A DNA stretch of 64,000 bases from Ananas comosus (Eukaryota > Streptophyta > Magnoliopsida > Poales > Bromeliaceae): positions 2,722,773 to 2,786,772 of the forward strand of contig NC_033645.1 in NCBI RefSeq assembly GCF_001540865.1, read 5' to 3'. The position numbers and the translations under genes were made by a program. Below, one piece after another: positions 25,375 through 38,400 of the stretch. Every line of letters begins with the position of its first letter. Position 1 is the first letter of the stretch. Below the pieces are notes generated by a model. The model did no database searches. It saw only the letters and a list, made by a program, of their open reading frames with translations, and was not told the DNA's origin.

Positions 25375-28021
25375 CTCCGGGAAGAGCTGGATCAAGTCCT
25401 TATTCCGAGCCATCAGATGTCGCTCCGGCAACCCCGAGACCGGCGCCTACCCGGCGACGAAGCCCTCTCCATCGGAAAGGGTGTTACGGTCTCCGTTGCG
25501 TAAGCTCTCGATATCGCCCTCGATTGGAATTGACCTGCTTGTTTCCGCTAGATCATTATGAGATCAAGTCCTTGTGATGGTTAAAATTTATGAAAAATGA
25601 GAACTTTGTTGTTCTTAGGAATTTCATTTCGATTTTGAAGCTAAATGAGTTTAAGATTTTCCTTAATCGGGTTATTCATGTGTGAACAACTTCCTAGAAA
25701 TATGAGAAAGTTTAGGCAAATTTGTGTAAGAAGCGCTTAAATCAGTGTGAAATTGATTCAACTCTATTTTGTACTACTTTTTCCTTCATATTAGAACCTT
25801 TCACGAATGGACAACTGTTGGATTATAAAAATTAGAATTTTTGATAAAATATGGGTTACGAAGAACTCAGATTATCAAGATATTGATCAAATTTTACATG
25901 ATTTGATCATTTTGTAGCAACACCGCTGAGGGATAAGAATGGGAGTTCCCGTGGTGGTGGCAGCATGGGGAGGAGGTCGGGTAAGGGGACATATAGCGGC
26001 GGCAGCTATCACGGTTCGCCGAGGACCTCCTCAACTATGAAATTCACCCTGACGGAGATCCAAAGGGCGACTAAGAACTTCTCTCCGGCCTTGAAGATAG
26101 GGCGAGGCATGTTTGGCACTGTTTATAGAGGGACACTTGACGACGGCACGCTTGTTGCAGTTAAACGCGCCGAAAAGGTTAGGTTCTGTTTTGATATCAA
26201 TTTGGGGTCTTGCAGATTGATCAAAGTATTGATTAAAGAGAGAGAAATTCATCTGGAATTTTTTTTTTTTGGCAGAGACTGGATGATACCCAGCTGGGTG
26301 TCGAGTTCCAAAGCGAGATCAAGACTTTGGGGCGTGTAGAGCACTTCAATTTGGTTAAGTTTTATGGGTGTTTAGACTGTGATGGTGAAAGGATTGTTGT
26401 TATTGAACATGTACCTAATGGAACTCTAAGAGAACATTTAGAAGGTATGTTCCATTAGCTTCCTTCTTATACTTTTCTTTCAATCTCCTCATAATTGTCC
26501 TATAATTCTGCTTCGCTTTTGAAGATTAGTGGGAACACTTTCTAGTTTGAGTATTAGTTTTGTGTATGGCGCATATCAGCTAACTAGCTCTTAGTCAAAT
26601 GCAGGTTTCTATGGAAGCCATCTTGACCTTACTGCGCGGCTAGATATCGCAATTGATGTGGCTCATGCTGTCACATATCTTCACACGTATACAGGTAACT
26701 TTGAGAAGCATAGTTACTCATGCAACTTAATATGTTTCCAGTATTATATATTGTGACAATTAGTTAGGCTATAGTACTAAAACTTTTATGGGAGTTTCAT
26801 TGTTTGTAGTCTCTGTGTCATTTTCTTCTGTTAAATGAAGTTGATAAAATGACATAGTGTTCGTATAGATTGCTCATTTATGAAACCTATAATGCCTTTA
26901 CCATATTCGATACAGTTGAATCCTAACATACATTCTTGTGCTCATTAATCATAGTTTAGCACAAGTAATTAATGAGATTTTTATTCTGTGCAGACCATCC
27001 TATAATTCACAGAGACATCAAATCCTCTAACATCCTTCTTACCGAAACTCTCCGAGCGAAAGTTGCTGATTTTGGATTTGCTCGATTTGGTACTGGTGAT
27101 ACCGGAGTAACACATATTTCGACCCAAGTTAGGGGGACTGCCGGTTACTTGGATCCAGAGTATCTTAAGACTTACCAGCTTACAGAGAAAAGTGATGTAT
27201 ATTCCTTTGGTGTATTACTGGTGGAGTTGGTTTCAGGGAGGCGTCCGATAGAGACTAAGCGGGAACACAAAGAACGTATAACAGCTAAGTGGGTATGTCT
27301 GGTTCTCCACTGATTTTTTAGTGCAAGCTACATCATTTTAAGAGCGACTTATAAGGTATTTTAGGTTAGTGAGTGAGTAACTTTTTCATCCAAGATATTA
27401 AAAACAGAGGTCTGAATCAAGCTTTAATTTAATAACATGACTAGTTGCAGTAGAGGATTCTGCATGTTAGGCGTTCTTTGTGCATCCTTATTTCAAATTT
27501 CAGGGTAGAAGGTTATTTATCACATCCTAAAAATTCAACAACTAAAAACTCTTTCTACTAACTGTGTGAGCTGTGATGGCTCCTCGCACCTCTCAAATAC
27601 CGAGTACCTAGTGCCCCTTGTGAGAAAGCAAAGAACCTATATGCCGTTCAGGATTTGTTCAAACAGATTCTTAGTATTTTATGATGACACTGATATTAGT
27701 CTCAACTGGTTTTGTCAGTATAACCATCACTTATTTGTCCTACATTCATAGGCAATGAAGAAGTTCATGGAAGGGAACGCTATCGAAACATTGGATCCAA
27801 ACCTCTCAGTGACTCCTGCAACCAATCTGGCTTTGGAAAAGATACTGGAACTCTCTCTACAATGCCTTGCTCCGACAAGACAACAGCGGCCGAGCATGAG
27901 AAGGTGCGCAGAAATTCTATGGAATATAAGGAAGGATTACTGGGAGATGTTGTCCTCTGACCCCATCTCCAAATCCTCCCATCATGGCAGGAAGTCTTCG
28001 ACTACCCTGGAAAAGATTTAA
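25151..28021 (+). CDS. Receptor-like cytoplasmic kinase, calmodulin-binding CRCK type
   Basis: Serine/threonine kinase without extracellular domain. Six exons join in frame: 25151-25499, 25918-26177, 26276-26444, 26605-26694, 26994-27292 and 27752-28021, total 1437 nt, 478 codons plus stop. The N-terminal 100 residues are basic and rich in Pro/Thr/Ser, with a Pro-Thr run. The kinase domain shows the glycine loop [11 protein letters not shown], the lysine in VAVKRA, the catalytic loop [11 protein letters not shown] in [10 protein letters not shown], and [10 protein letters not shown] in the activation segment. All key residues are present, so it should be active. The segment from [15 protein letters not shown] to AKWAMKKF is very like Arabidopsis CRCK1-3. 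Exon 1 ends at the strong donor GTAAGC, the only one giving the right phase. Confidence 0.92.
25331..25372 (+). repeat. CCGACG-type hexamer repeat in kinase exon 1
   Basis: About seven copies of CCGACG (read CCGACGCCGACG) code for alternating Pro and Thr in the disordered N-terminal region of the kinase. It is in frame, so length changes would alter the protein without breaking it. Confidence 0.85.
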
Positions 28022-28063
28022 TTAACAAATTATCTGCCAAGTTTATGCTACTCCTATACTATT

Positions 28064-28845
28064 GGGTTAATTGCATACACCTCCCTGTAAACATCATGAA
28101 GTATAGATATATCTCTACAAAGTCCAACTTTTTTATGTTATTTCTATAAAAGTCCTATATTTTCAAATATGTTCCTGCCGCTAGAATCCGTTAGAAAATT
28201 TTAGTTAACCATAGGTAAAATACTTAATCATGATTAGTCAATGAGGTAAATTGATATTTTTATCTTTCTTATATTATAATTTCTTCTCTCAATTGAAACT
28301 CTAGCAGTAAGAACTTTTCTTCTTTTTCCTCTTCCTCTTCCTCTTCCTCTTCCTCTTCCTTTTTCTCCTTCATGTTAGTTTTGAATCCGTAATTAGAATT
28401 TCTGTCCCCATTCATCCACAACACGTGTTGCATTGTCCATGTGGAACGCTTGTTGTTTTTCCATTTAATTTTTTGTATGACTTTTTTTTGCTCAAAAGAG
28501 AAGGTTTAGAAAAAAAGAAATAAGAGAAGAGGTTGCAATAATGGTGGATTGGATTGAGTTTTAAAGAAGAAAAAGATGAGGAAGAGGATGACCATTGAAA
28601 ATTTTTTAGGGGAACATTTTTGCATGATTATAGCAATTGGAGCTTTTGGAGAGATAAATTTGTGATGACAAAATTGATATTTCACTTATCTGCTATTAAA
28701 AAATAAACAGTTTTCTAACAGTAACAAACAGAGGGAAAAATATGAATATTACTGGACTTTTACAGAGATAGTATAAGAAAGTTGAATTTTGTATGAATAT
28801 ATTTATAATTCGCTATATTTATAGGGAGTTGTATGCAATTAAACC
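28064..28845. mobile_element. MITE-like inverted-repeat element, about 780 bp
   Basis: The left end GGGTTAATTGCATACACCTC is repeated inverted at the right end (complement of TTGTATGCAATTAAACC at 28829-28845). The similarity continues inward for about 90 bases on both sides (CTGTAAA..., AAAGTCCAACTT). The interior contains a (CTTCCT)n tract at about 28325-28365 and no coding region. It follows the kinase stop codon by about 40 bases, so kinase transcripts may end in it. Confidence 0.7.
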
Positions 28846-28849
28846 TTTA

Positions 28850-28859
<10 letters not shown>

Positions 28860-28885
<26 letters not shown>

Positions 28886-29230
28886 AAGTTCTCCCCATTA
28901 TTTGATTTTCGCCCTTTTGTATATATGAGATTAGCAGAGGCTGGCAATGTGTAATTATGTTTCGCAGATTTGTAATGCTCGATAATCTTATCACAAAAAA
29001 TTAATAAAAGGACAAAAAAGGATTTATATTTTGTGACTGTACAAGTTGAAAGGGGTAGCTTTATTATTATTATTTTTTATTGTACAAGTTGTGCTGTACT
29101 GTACTATGAGGAATGCCTCGGTCAAGTCAATCAACCTGACGTCACCCACTGGAGATGAAATTTTGGTGGTAAATTTTTAGTCAAGTCAGCGCCCGCCATA
29201 TGAAGACTGAAGGTTTTGACAAAAGTCAAA
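28860..29230. other. Intergenic with (TA)n tract
   Basis: A (TA)n tract lies at about 28856-28882. Nothing else was recognised before the LINE fragment that follows. Confidence 0.4.
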
Positions 29231-29239
29231 ATTTTTCTC

Positions 29240-29835
29240 CGGCCGGCTTTATAAAAGAGACTGTCTATTCTGGACAACCTATTTAGAAGGGGTGGGGCAG
29301 GTAACAATGGGTGTATCATGTGTGGCACTGAACTAGAGATAGTAGATCACCTGTTGGTGGGTTGCGTAGTCAGCAAGGTCGTTTTTATTTCCGTTCTAGA
29401 CGTGTCCTACATCTACCCCTCATGTGAGGACGCCAAGATCGTTTGGGAAGAGCCGGTGAGGAGAAGGTCACAGACGGACACTCCGAAGCCTCAAATTTTT
29501 GGAGCGGCCATCTGGTAGGTGATTTGGTGCGCAAGAAATAATGTTATTTTTTGAAACATATCCATGAATGCTATCTCTACTGCTCACCATATTCGAATTC
29601 CGGCGAAAGAGTGGACCGATTTTTGCAGAGTCGGATGACGTTTGTTTTGCTACACCTTTTGGTTCGGACATATGTTTTTGCTTCTTTTGTGCTCTTTTTT
29701 TTCTAGTTTCTTTCTTCTTCGTTTTGTTGTCTTCCTGAGGCCCTAGCTGCCTCACCATATGTAACTAAGTTCATTTATTCAATAAATGAAGTAGGTAACG
29801 TGCTAACTTTCTCTCTCTTAGGAAAAAAAAAAAAT
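29240..29835 (+). mobile_element. 5'-truncated LINE, ORF2 C-terminal end
   Basis: Plus-strand frame near 29280 reads GAGNNGCIMCGTELEIVDHL, the zinc-binding domain at the end of plant L1 ORF2, followed by VIWCARNN-type residues with frame breaks (about 29515-29545). The 3' UTR ends with AATAAATGAAGTAGGTAACG at 29779-29798 and an A-run at 29823-29834. Confidence 0.75.
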
Positions 29836-30170
29836 CCTGTTCATCCAATTTTAAGATGGTGTCCAATTTCTTTTGGATTGTTCGACTACTTGATTCACTC
29901 AAAAATTGGATGATACTGAAATTTCGTTCCTAGCTAGCTCACATGTTTCAGATCATGTCGAATATTGTCGTTCGCGGATTCGCATGTCTGATTATCGAAA
30001 CTGAAGTACAAGTGCAGAGGCATCCATCTTTCCAAAAATAAAGTAAATCTACCCAAAGTATCTCCTATTTATGTATAATTTATATCAACTTCTTTACTAT
30101 CATGGCTAATTAACATGCATATGTATATTTATTAATGTTATAGCCCATTCCGTGATCGCATATTACTAAC
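29836..30170. other. Intergenic, nothing recognised
   Basis: AT-rich stretch between a LINE tail and a SINE-like element. No reading frame or repeat was identified. Confidence 0.3.
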
Positions 30171-30177
30171 TATTTTT

Positions 30178-30320
30178 AGCACAAGTGACTAAGAGTTTAA
30201 TAATTAGTATTCAAAATTTTAAATTCAAATCCCGATTGTTTTATATTTTTGGCTAAATTTAGTTCAAAAAAATGAATGAAGCGAATAGTACGCCACTTTT
30301 CTCGCTCTCTATAAAAAAAA
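30178..30320 (+). mobile_element. SINE-like element, diverged
   Basis: It starts AGCACAAGTGACTAAGAG (A-box-like), has a B-box-like AAATTCAAATCCCGA, and ends with AATGAATGAAGCGAATAGTA CGCC followed by a (CT)n-like stretch and an A-run, the same tail design as the other SINE copies. It is more diverged than the 20.9-kb copy and may be a subfamily. Confidence 0.6.
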
Positions 30321-30917
30321 AAAAGAGTTAATATTGCAACCAATTAACAAGTGGGCCAGAGCCCAGCCCAAGCCACAGAGTCTGGTCCAACCTAGTTTTT
30401 TCTTTCTAAAGGCACAATCTCATGCCAAAAAAGGGGAATAAAATTATACATTGGACCACAATCTTTCTATATATAGCAGTTTTTTACTTCTCGAGAAAAA
30501 GTATATCAGATCATAATATTCCTATGTCAATAGATTAAATTAACTTAGATGAAATTGCTGATCAGGTTTTCTTAAAATTAATTATAAATAATGTACTATT
30601 TCTGTTGTACTTGTGCTTGTACTCTTGATCGATGTTTCTCCTCCTTTGATTGGAAACTAAGAAAAAGATAGTACAATAAACAAATTGGATAGTTTTTTTG
30701 TTGACTTTTATGATTTGCATGCCTTTTTTTTTTCTTTTCTCTTTTCCTCTTTCAATGTGACAGATAAATTTCTTAGATTCATCAATGATTAAGAATATGA
30801 ATTATCTATTGGCTCTTACTTTGGAAGAGTTGCTACTCAATCTACTTTAAAATGATTCTAAATATCTTACAAATAAATTAAAAATAAATGGAGTATGTAT
30901 ATATATATATATATATA

Positions 30918-31456
30918 GGCCATGACTACTATACTATTATGAGTATTGGAGCTCTCGTACTCATAAGTTGTTTTCAATGATGGAGCTTTCGAATCGACGA
31001 TCCACTCAGTTAAATATGATCTAGAGTATTTGAAACTTCTAAAAAATAAATTTCGTAAATTTTCGAAATCATAATAAAGTCCATCAAGTGAGCATAAAAT
31101 GAACAGTCAAAATCGAATGACGTCCTAAAAAGAGATGATCGGATCCTTCAATTCAAGATCAGAGTTATTGATATTTATCTATGTAGTGAATAGAATTTTC
31201 TATCAAAAATTCAATAAATTTCGATTCTTTTACACCGTTAAACTAGCAAGATATTCCATACCGGCCATTAAAAAATTGCTCAAAATTTGGTGACCCTTAA
31301 TTCGAATGTAAAGATGTCGAAATTATAAAATTTGATTTCTAGAAATTTTAAAATCTGTTAAATAACCGTTAACATTGGATCCATCGATCGGAAGCTCTAT
31401 TATTCAAACAAACTTATGATACGAGGGCGATCAGACCCATAATAGTATAGTAGCCG

Positions 31457-31460
<4 letters not shown>
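30918..31460. mobile_element. Fold-back MITE inserted in a (TA)n tract, copy A
   Basis: The arms are inverted repeats: GACTACTATACTATTATGAG on the left and, complemented, GGCTACTATACTATTATGGG on the right, continuing for well over 100 bases (GAGCTTTCGAATCGACGATC on the left, GAGCTTCCGATCGATGGATC on the right). Both ends abut TATATA tracts (30897-30917 and 31461 onward). No coding capacity. Confidence 0.8.
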
Positions 31461-31535
<75 letters not shown>

Positions 31536-31544
31536 ATATATATA

Positions 31545-31760
31545 AAATAGCAAGATATTCCATACCGCCATTAAAAAATTGTCAAATTTGTGACCTCTTA
31601 ATCGTAAGGTAAATGATGTCGAAAATTATAAAATTTGATTTCTAGAAGTTTTAAATCTGTTAAATAACGTTTAACAGTGTGGATCATCGATTCGGAAGCT
31701 CTATTATTGAAACAACTTATGAATACGAGGGCGATCAGTATCATAATAGTATAGTAGCCG

Positions 31761-31764
<4 letters not shown>
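31545..31764. mobile_element. Partial duplicate of the right half of copy A
   Basis: This block repeats bases 31240-31460 (AGCAAGATATTCCATACC to TAGTATAGTAGCCGACCC) with scattered small indels, and is separated from copy A by an about 80-bp (TA)n-rich spacer. It therefore looks like a local duplication, or a second element deleted for its left half. It also ends in a long (TA)n tract (31765-31857). Confidence 0.75.
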
Positions 31765-31841
<77 letters not shown>

Positions 31842-32225
31842 ATATATATATATATATAGTACGCTTGAGATGATCCTTATTTACGTGGACATTATTGTTT
31901 TTACAGGAACTATATTAATTGTGTGACTTTGTACTTTTAAAAAAAAAAAAAAAATCCTTTTGACCCTCTCAGTGGGAACGGACGGTTTGGAGGATCCTAC
32001 CCGATCTTAACAAAATTATGTAATCAAATAAAAAAGAAATCGTAGGAAGTGAAGGACTTAAGCTCTTTATTTCTATGTATGGAGTTTTTTCTCTTATTTG
32101 GCCTTTCTACTTTTCACTTCACATTTAACGCTAGAGAAATGCTACGGAGGAAGTTATTTGTAAGAAAAAGATTTTCTGAAAGAAAAAAAGGAGCTCTATA
32201 TATATATATATAGAGAGAGAGAGAG

Positions 32226-32514
32226 TCTAGGTACTATACTTATTATATTCTTATGAATATAGACCTTCTTGTACTCATAAATTTTTAACCGTTAATTGAT
32301 GGGATGTGTGGTTACGATGATGGTGGTTAATTTCCACTTAGAATAATGGTGGTTCCCACTTAGAATGATAGTAGTCCTCTAGAGTTGAGCGGGTAGTTGG
32401 TTGAATAGTATGATCTAACAGGTGAAAATAATCAATGAAATATATAAATCTAAAAGCTGAAAACTTATGAGTATAAGAGAGCCAATACTTATAAAAGTAT
32501 AGTAACCGGACTCC
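32226..32514. mobile_element. Small fold-back MITE, copy C
   Basis: The left end TCTAGGTACTATACTTATTA and the complement of the right end (GGAGTCCGGTTACTATACTT) share the same order of words, with TACTCATAA on both arms. It is preceded by a (TA)n(GA)n tract. It is related in end design to copy A. Bases 32560-32746 contain a further partial copy sharing GAAAACTTATGAGC and TATAATAGTCCTAGCA. Confidence 0.65.
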
Positions 32515-32746
32515 TTATAAGTATATGTCTCTTTATATTCGTTAGTTTTCGACAGTAAAATATATTCCTTTCATCATTTCCACCTATTAGATCATACTAT
32601 TTAATTAACCACTCACTCAACCATAGAGGATCACCATCATTTTAACTGGAAACCATTATTATCCTAACTACACATCCCTTTATCCATCCACTGAAAACTT
32701 ATGAGCACAAAAGAATCTATACTCACAAAAGTATAATAGTCCTAGC

Positions 32747-32764
<18 letters not shown>

Positions 32765-32828
<64 letters not shown>
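32765..32828. repeat. (GA)n microsatellite
   Basis: A pure GA run of about 60 bases directly follows a (TA)n run at 32745-32766. Confidence 0.95.
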
Positions 32829-32830
<2 letters not shown>

Positions 32831-33365
32831 GTGCTGGTATGCTTATGGAAGCACGGAGGCTTCCGTGCTTTCAAGTCGTTTTCGATGTTCGGACTTTCGA
32901 AACGACGATCGGCTCCGTTAGACTTGATCTAGAGTATTTGAAGTACCTAGAAAATAAATTTTGTGATTTTTCGATATCATTTGCCTAGTGATCAAAGGGG
33001 CTCAAAATCAATAATTTTAATGGCCGTGGTGAGCCGTTTGCAAGTTTAACGGTGTAGAAATATTCAAATCACGTGAAATTTTGATAGAAAATTCTTTATA
33101 CTATATAAAATAAGATTAATATCTTTGATCTAAATTTTTAATGTCATATCATCACATTTTGTGAGATTTTTATTTTCAGCCGCTGATTTTGAGCCCCTTC
33201 GATCACTAGGCAAATGATATCGAAAAATCGCAAAATTTATTTTCTAGGTACTTCAAATACTCTAAATCAAGTCTAACGGAGCCGATCGTCAATTCGAAAG
33301 ATCCAACATCGAAAACAACTTGGAAGCACGGAGTGCTCCGTTCTTCCATAAGCATACTAGCCGCA

Positions 33366-33368
<3 letters not shown>
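32829..33368. mobile_element. Large fold-back MITE with about 190-bp arms, copy E
   Basis: The arms at about 32829-33018 and 33170-33368 are nearly perfect inverted repeats (TGGTATGCTTATGGAAGCAC on the left, complement TAGTATGCTTATGGAAGAAC on the right). They share an internal phrase with copy A (GATCTAGAGTATTTGAA). The element sits between a (TA)n(GA)n tract and a 45-bp (TA)n tract, the insertion habit described for Micron-type MITEs in rice. Confidence 0.82.
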
Positions 33369-33415
<47 letters not shown>

Positions 33416-34356
33416 CAAGCTAAAATGACACACCTATATCAATAATTATTATCTAGCATTCATTTTTCCTTGTAATCCCTAACACGTAATGAATAAAGAA
33501 CTGTTTTTGTTGGCAAATATACCTGTACCTAGGAGGCTGGTAGCTAGGCAGTAAGACGAGACATCAATAATTAATATTATATATACTTTGAAAAGTGATC
33601 TCTTACAACATAATAAAGTCGAAAAAAAGGAAGAAACTAGAGCTCCTCTGATATTTATTTCTAAGGTGCGTACCTGTTAAAGAGGTTAGGAAATTTAAAT
33701 CTCAAAGCATTGGATGAAGGAAGAGGGTGGCTCTAAAAGGAGCTTAGGATTTGACTTTGAGGCTTCTTGCCTCTCCTTTTTTTGTTTTTCGATCACTTGT
33801 CGAATTTGAGAATTCAAACGATTGATTGATCCAAAGAACGTATGCATGGTAAAACATTTGAAGTTAAAGTCCAAGGCAAGATTTATCCACCTCTTAAGGT
33901 CAAAATAGCAAACTATGTACGAATTTTTATCCGTTAAATTATGAACAACTTTATATTAGCTGATTATATATAGTGTAATTGTGAATATGGACTTGTCACA
34001 CGTAATTGCATGCATCTGAGTTTCCCGAAGAGTGCCAAGAGTAGTAATACATGATATACTATCACTTACATATTTTACAATCTTTTTACTAACTGATTAA
34101 CATGGTGATACGAAAGATTTTAGTTGGATCGATGATTGATATAATTTATGAGGAGAGTGCTGGTGCAATTCGTGTAAAAAATGAGTGGTAACCATAATAT
34201 ATTGTTAACTAAGTAAATATTAGAGAAACAATGTGACAGCAATACATGTAGGCATGGCATTTTTGAAGAGTGAAATGTACCGCAAGAATAAAGGGTATAT
34301 ATGGTGCATCTCATAGTAGTGAAAACTTTTTTAAAAAAAAGAAATTGAATGCTAAT

Positions 34357-34461
34357 AGTGAAAACTTAATTGGAACTTATTAATAAGTTCCAATTAGTGA
34401 AAACTTAATTGGAACTTATTAATAAGTTCCAATTAGTGAAAACTTAATTGGAACTTATTAA
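34357..34461. repeat. 39-bp tandem repeat, about 2.7 copies, with internal palindrome
   Basis: The unit begins AGTGAAAACTTAATTGG and contains the palindrome GGAACTTATTAATAAGTTCC. The copies are identical, so the array is young or homogenised. Confidence 0.9.
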
Positions 34462-35432
34462 TTGAAGCTTCTAACCCTATTGAGGATAAGTGATTAGTTT
34501 ATGTTAAGCATCTTTTAATCACCAATTATATAAGGCGGTCCCCTACCTTTCATGGGGTAGATCAACGAGGGTTACTTAGGCATGGTTCCCTGCGCATTTT
34601 TAAGTATTTTTTTTGGCGGAATGCCGTATTAATGCATGCTTAGTGGATTCTTTTTATGTCCTTATTCGATCCGCAGGATGTTAAAAGTGAGGAAGTGATT
34701 TCAAAAAGATTTGAAAAAGGAGGGAGAAACAAATTAGAGGGATCGAGGACCACAATTGGATGGTGGTAAGGATGAGCTAATTAAGAGTGTTAGATGCTAA
34801 TGATCTTCTAATATGATCTCACATGCAGGTCTAATATATAACTTTGGAATTTCGGCTGCAACTTGCTACTGCTTTTCTTTGTAAGACTAAGTTGTATATA
34901 TTCAAAAGAGTAATTAATGTATTATGGAAACTTTATGCTGAATCCATGTGAAGGGTGGTCCCTTTATTGCTAAATAAATGAACTATCTCTCAAAGAATAT
35001 GCAAACTACAGAAAAGGATTATACCATCTACAATTAATCCAACATTTGCCCATCAAAGTAAATGCCTGTTTGCATAGGACCAAAGATATTAGATGGATAC
35101 CAAAAATTGTGCTAGTCAATCATTATCTCCATTATATTGATCTCATGCACACAACTTATCATAGATCTAATTTCTGTGATAAATAATCTAGTCTACTTTT
35201 CACGTTGATGAGGAAGAACTGGTATTAATTGTATTAAAGAATGAAAACGAAAGCATGATCTTCTTTCATTGGGCATGTCCTTTAGGCATGATTGATATCC
35301 ATCAATCTTGGAAAATCTCTGGCATAGGAAGATCATGTCCATAGTATGTCATGCCATATTAATTCAAGGTTATTCTCCAAAACAAATAAAAAGAAAAGGA
35401 AAAATGCGACATGCTGGTGGACTTTGACATAC

Positions 35433-35493
<61 letters not shown>
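35433..35493. repeat. (GA)n microsatellite
   Basis: About 60 bases of pure GA repeat with no gene nearby. Confidence 0.95.
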
Positions 35494-35495
<2 letters not shown>

Positions 35496-38400
35496 ACCAA
35501 CTACATACGTACTAGCTTCTGAATTCTTGATTCAGTCCTAACTAATGTATATATATTCGATCAGAAAATTGATGTTTAATAAAACTGATAAACTGTCACC
35601 TATCACAAATTCAAAGGTTTGCAAAAGCTCTCGAAAATGACTGATGCTAACCGATCATGGCACCAAACTTGCACACGAATCTTAAACACGTACGCCCTTG
35701 ACTTTGAACAACTCTAGCAGCACTTTCATTGATTCACATTAATTACATATGCATTAATTCAATTCTATGGAGTCAATGTTTAACTGTATGTAGTTTAACT
35801 TTACATAGTTTTTTTATCTTCTGCACTCTATAAGGTTTTAGAAAAGTATTTCCGAAGAATCTACACTTAATTAATTTGCACATATTACATTCAGAATAGA
35901 GGAAGAAATAATTGTCAAGAGGGGAAACAATTCATTAGAGAAATCCCACATTGTGTAAGATATATATCTACTTAATCTCAAATTGCTTAAAATTTCAGAG
36001 TACATAGAAGATCACACCAATATGACATGTTCCTGTAGTTTTGACATACATAGTTAGATCACCCAGAGTAAGAAATTAACTTTATCAATTTATGTCAATT
36101 GATGAAAGGACAAAGTACTGTTTGAGGGGATTAAGTAGTGTTCCAAAACCTTACTAAGAGATCGTTTCAATGTAGTTGTGGAAACAACATTAATAAGCAT
36201 ATCAGATTGTGTTTTTGTGGAAACTCACATTGATGCTGTCAAATTTATTTCCTTCACGTATTAAGATTGATGGCAACTGATAAGCTTATTGTCAATTTTT
36301 TTTAAAAAAAGGGAAGAAAAAGCAATCAAGCAATAAGAAAACTCTTAATAGTTGCACTGGAAAAAGAAAGTAACATGCATGGTATGCCTTTAACCATCTT
36401 TTTAAATTCTTTCTTTCTTCCTTTTTCTCTTTATTATTATTATTATTTGTTTCAATCACTCTCACATTTGCAATGCCACAGTCCAACAAATAATACTTAA
36501 GGAGCTGATCACGATCTCGTCAAAGTCAGTAGGCACAATGTAGCTTATTCTTGGTTAAGTGGTGGCTTGCGAGAATCGGAGATGTCGACAGGAGATGAAG
36601 GGAGAAGAATAAACAAAACAAAGATGTATCTCTCAAAAAAAAAAAACATCGGAAACCAGTAAGAAATTCCATCAATTTTGAGTGTTGTGCTGTAAATAAG
36701 TACAACAGAACCTAGAGAAGAAGCCAACAGGATTTGTCATACTCAATTTGAAGCAAACTATCAAGTTTTATTCATGAAATTATTGGATTGGGAAACTCAA
36801 ATAAGGGTTCTTAAATGGAAGTTAATCCCTACATAATTAGATTAGCAAGGTATAATTACCAAACACTTGCTGAATAACTAGACTAATTAAGCAATTCAAT
36901 ATCAAAACTTTTTGGAAACAACCTCAACAATCACGGTAAAACATACATTTTATATAGATATTATACTCAAAAAGAAAAAACACTTTGTATAAGATTTAAT
37001 CCCTATATATGAATGCCTCTTCATATTATATGACTTAAAATACATATAAAGCCAAATTAAAATAATAAAGCTACATGCAAAGGGATTAATGTTTGCCATA
37101 CTAATTGCTAACTCAGTAAAAGTAAATTATTACTCATTTGATCGCTTATGATTGGTTGTCCTTAGTTAATGAACACCATATTTTCAGGTAAACCTAGTTA
37201 ACAAGGTCTCTCTCTCCTATAAAATTAAGGGCTTTGCACTTCCTTGTACCATGCCCTATGAAATAGGTTACTCGCGACATGATCTAGCTCTTGAGTATAA
37301 ACCTAGAATTATGATTGATGAGGTTGGATTGATCAGTAGCCATATATAATAGAACTATTCCTTTAACTTTAATTGGAAATTTTTGTTAAGCTGACATCAA
37401 AGCTGAATACTTAGAACAGTATAACCAATGCAACAGTTTTTGTGTTTCTCTCAGTATACCCTAGTGTTGCAAGATTTTATTTATTTATTTTTATTTTTTA
37501 TTTTTTGTGAAAGTTACAGGGGCTAGTCCTTTTAAGTTTTGATCATTAAATTAGAAGTGTTGCAACAAAATCAACTTCTCAAAAATGCTATAACTCAATC
37601 AAGTCAACAGGCTGATATTCCTTTTTTAAAAAAATTTCCCTTGCTTCCTTTTTTCTCGAGAAAATTTGGAACATATTCTCAAAAGGGGGAAAAAAGGATG
37701 AGAAAGAAAAAAGAGCAAAAAATTTAGCTGCACAAAATTTTGGTCTGAGATTAACACTTTTCTCAAGCATATATATCTTACCATGTATGCATTGCAATTA
37801 AGCTCTTGCTACTGATCAAAATGAATTCAATCTTACAATATAATTAAAGCACAATCACATATAAGAGTTGATTATTCTTGATAATGCTGTGGACCATGAA
37901 GCTTCTATAGTTGAATTAACACTTTTCTAATGAAGCACCACACTTGATTGTAGTAATTTAATTTACATGCTCTAATTATATGCAGAGACTAAGCCACTAA
38001 TTAGTAAACCCTTATATAAACTTCCTTGGGGGACATGTTCATGATTTCATGGATCGATCATCATAGAAAAACAGCAATACAACTCATGCAATTTGAAAAA
38101 AAGATTAATCAGAAGAAAATAAAAGCAAAAAAAATTAAAATGCGCGACTTTTACCTCAAATTTCTAATTAGAGACTAGAAGGTACTCATGATCAACTAAA
38201 AATGTTCATAAACAAACCTAAGACGATGCAAACTATATATGTCTCAAAAGAGCAAATATCATATCATGAGAATATCGATTTAAGCCTAATTTGCTACGAA
38301 CCCCATCCATAAAACAAACCTGATCCACAAGTACAATCTAAAGCGTAGATAATAATAGCATTATCGCAACATGATTATGTTGTCGCCTTTGTTAGAGTGC

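Noticed and set aside
32680..32874. A minus-strand frame with long Ser-Leu run
   Set aside because: It is translation of a (GA)n microsatellite inside MITE sequence.
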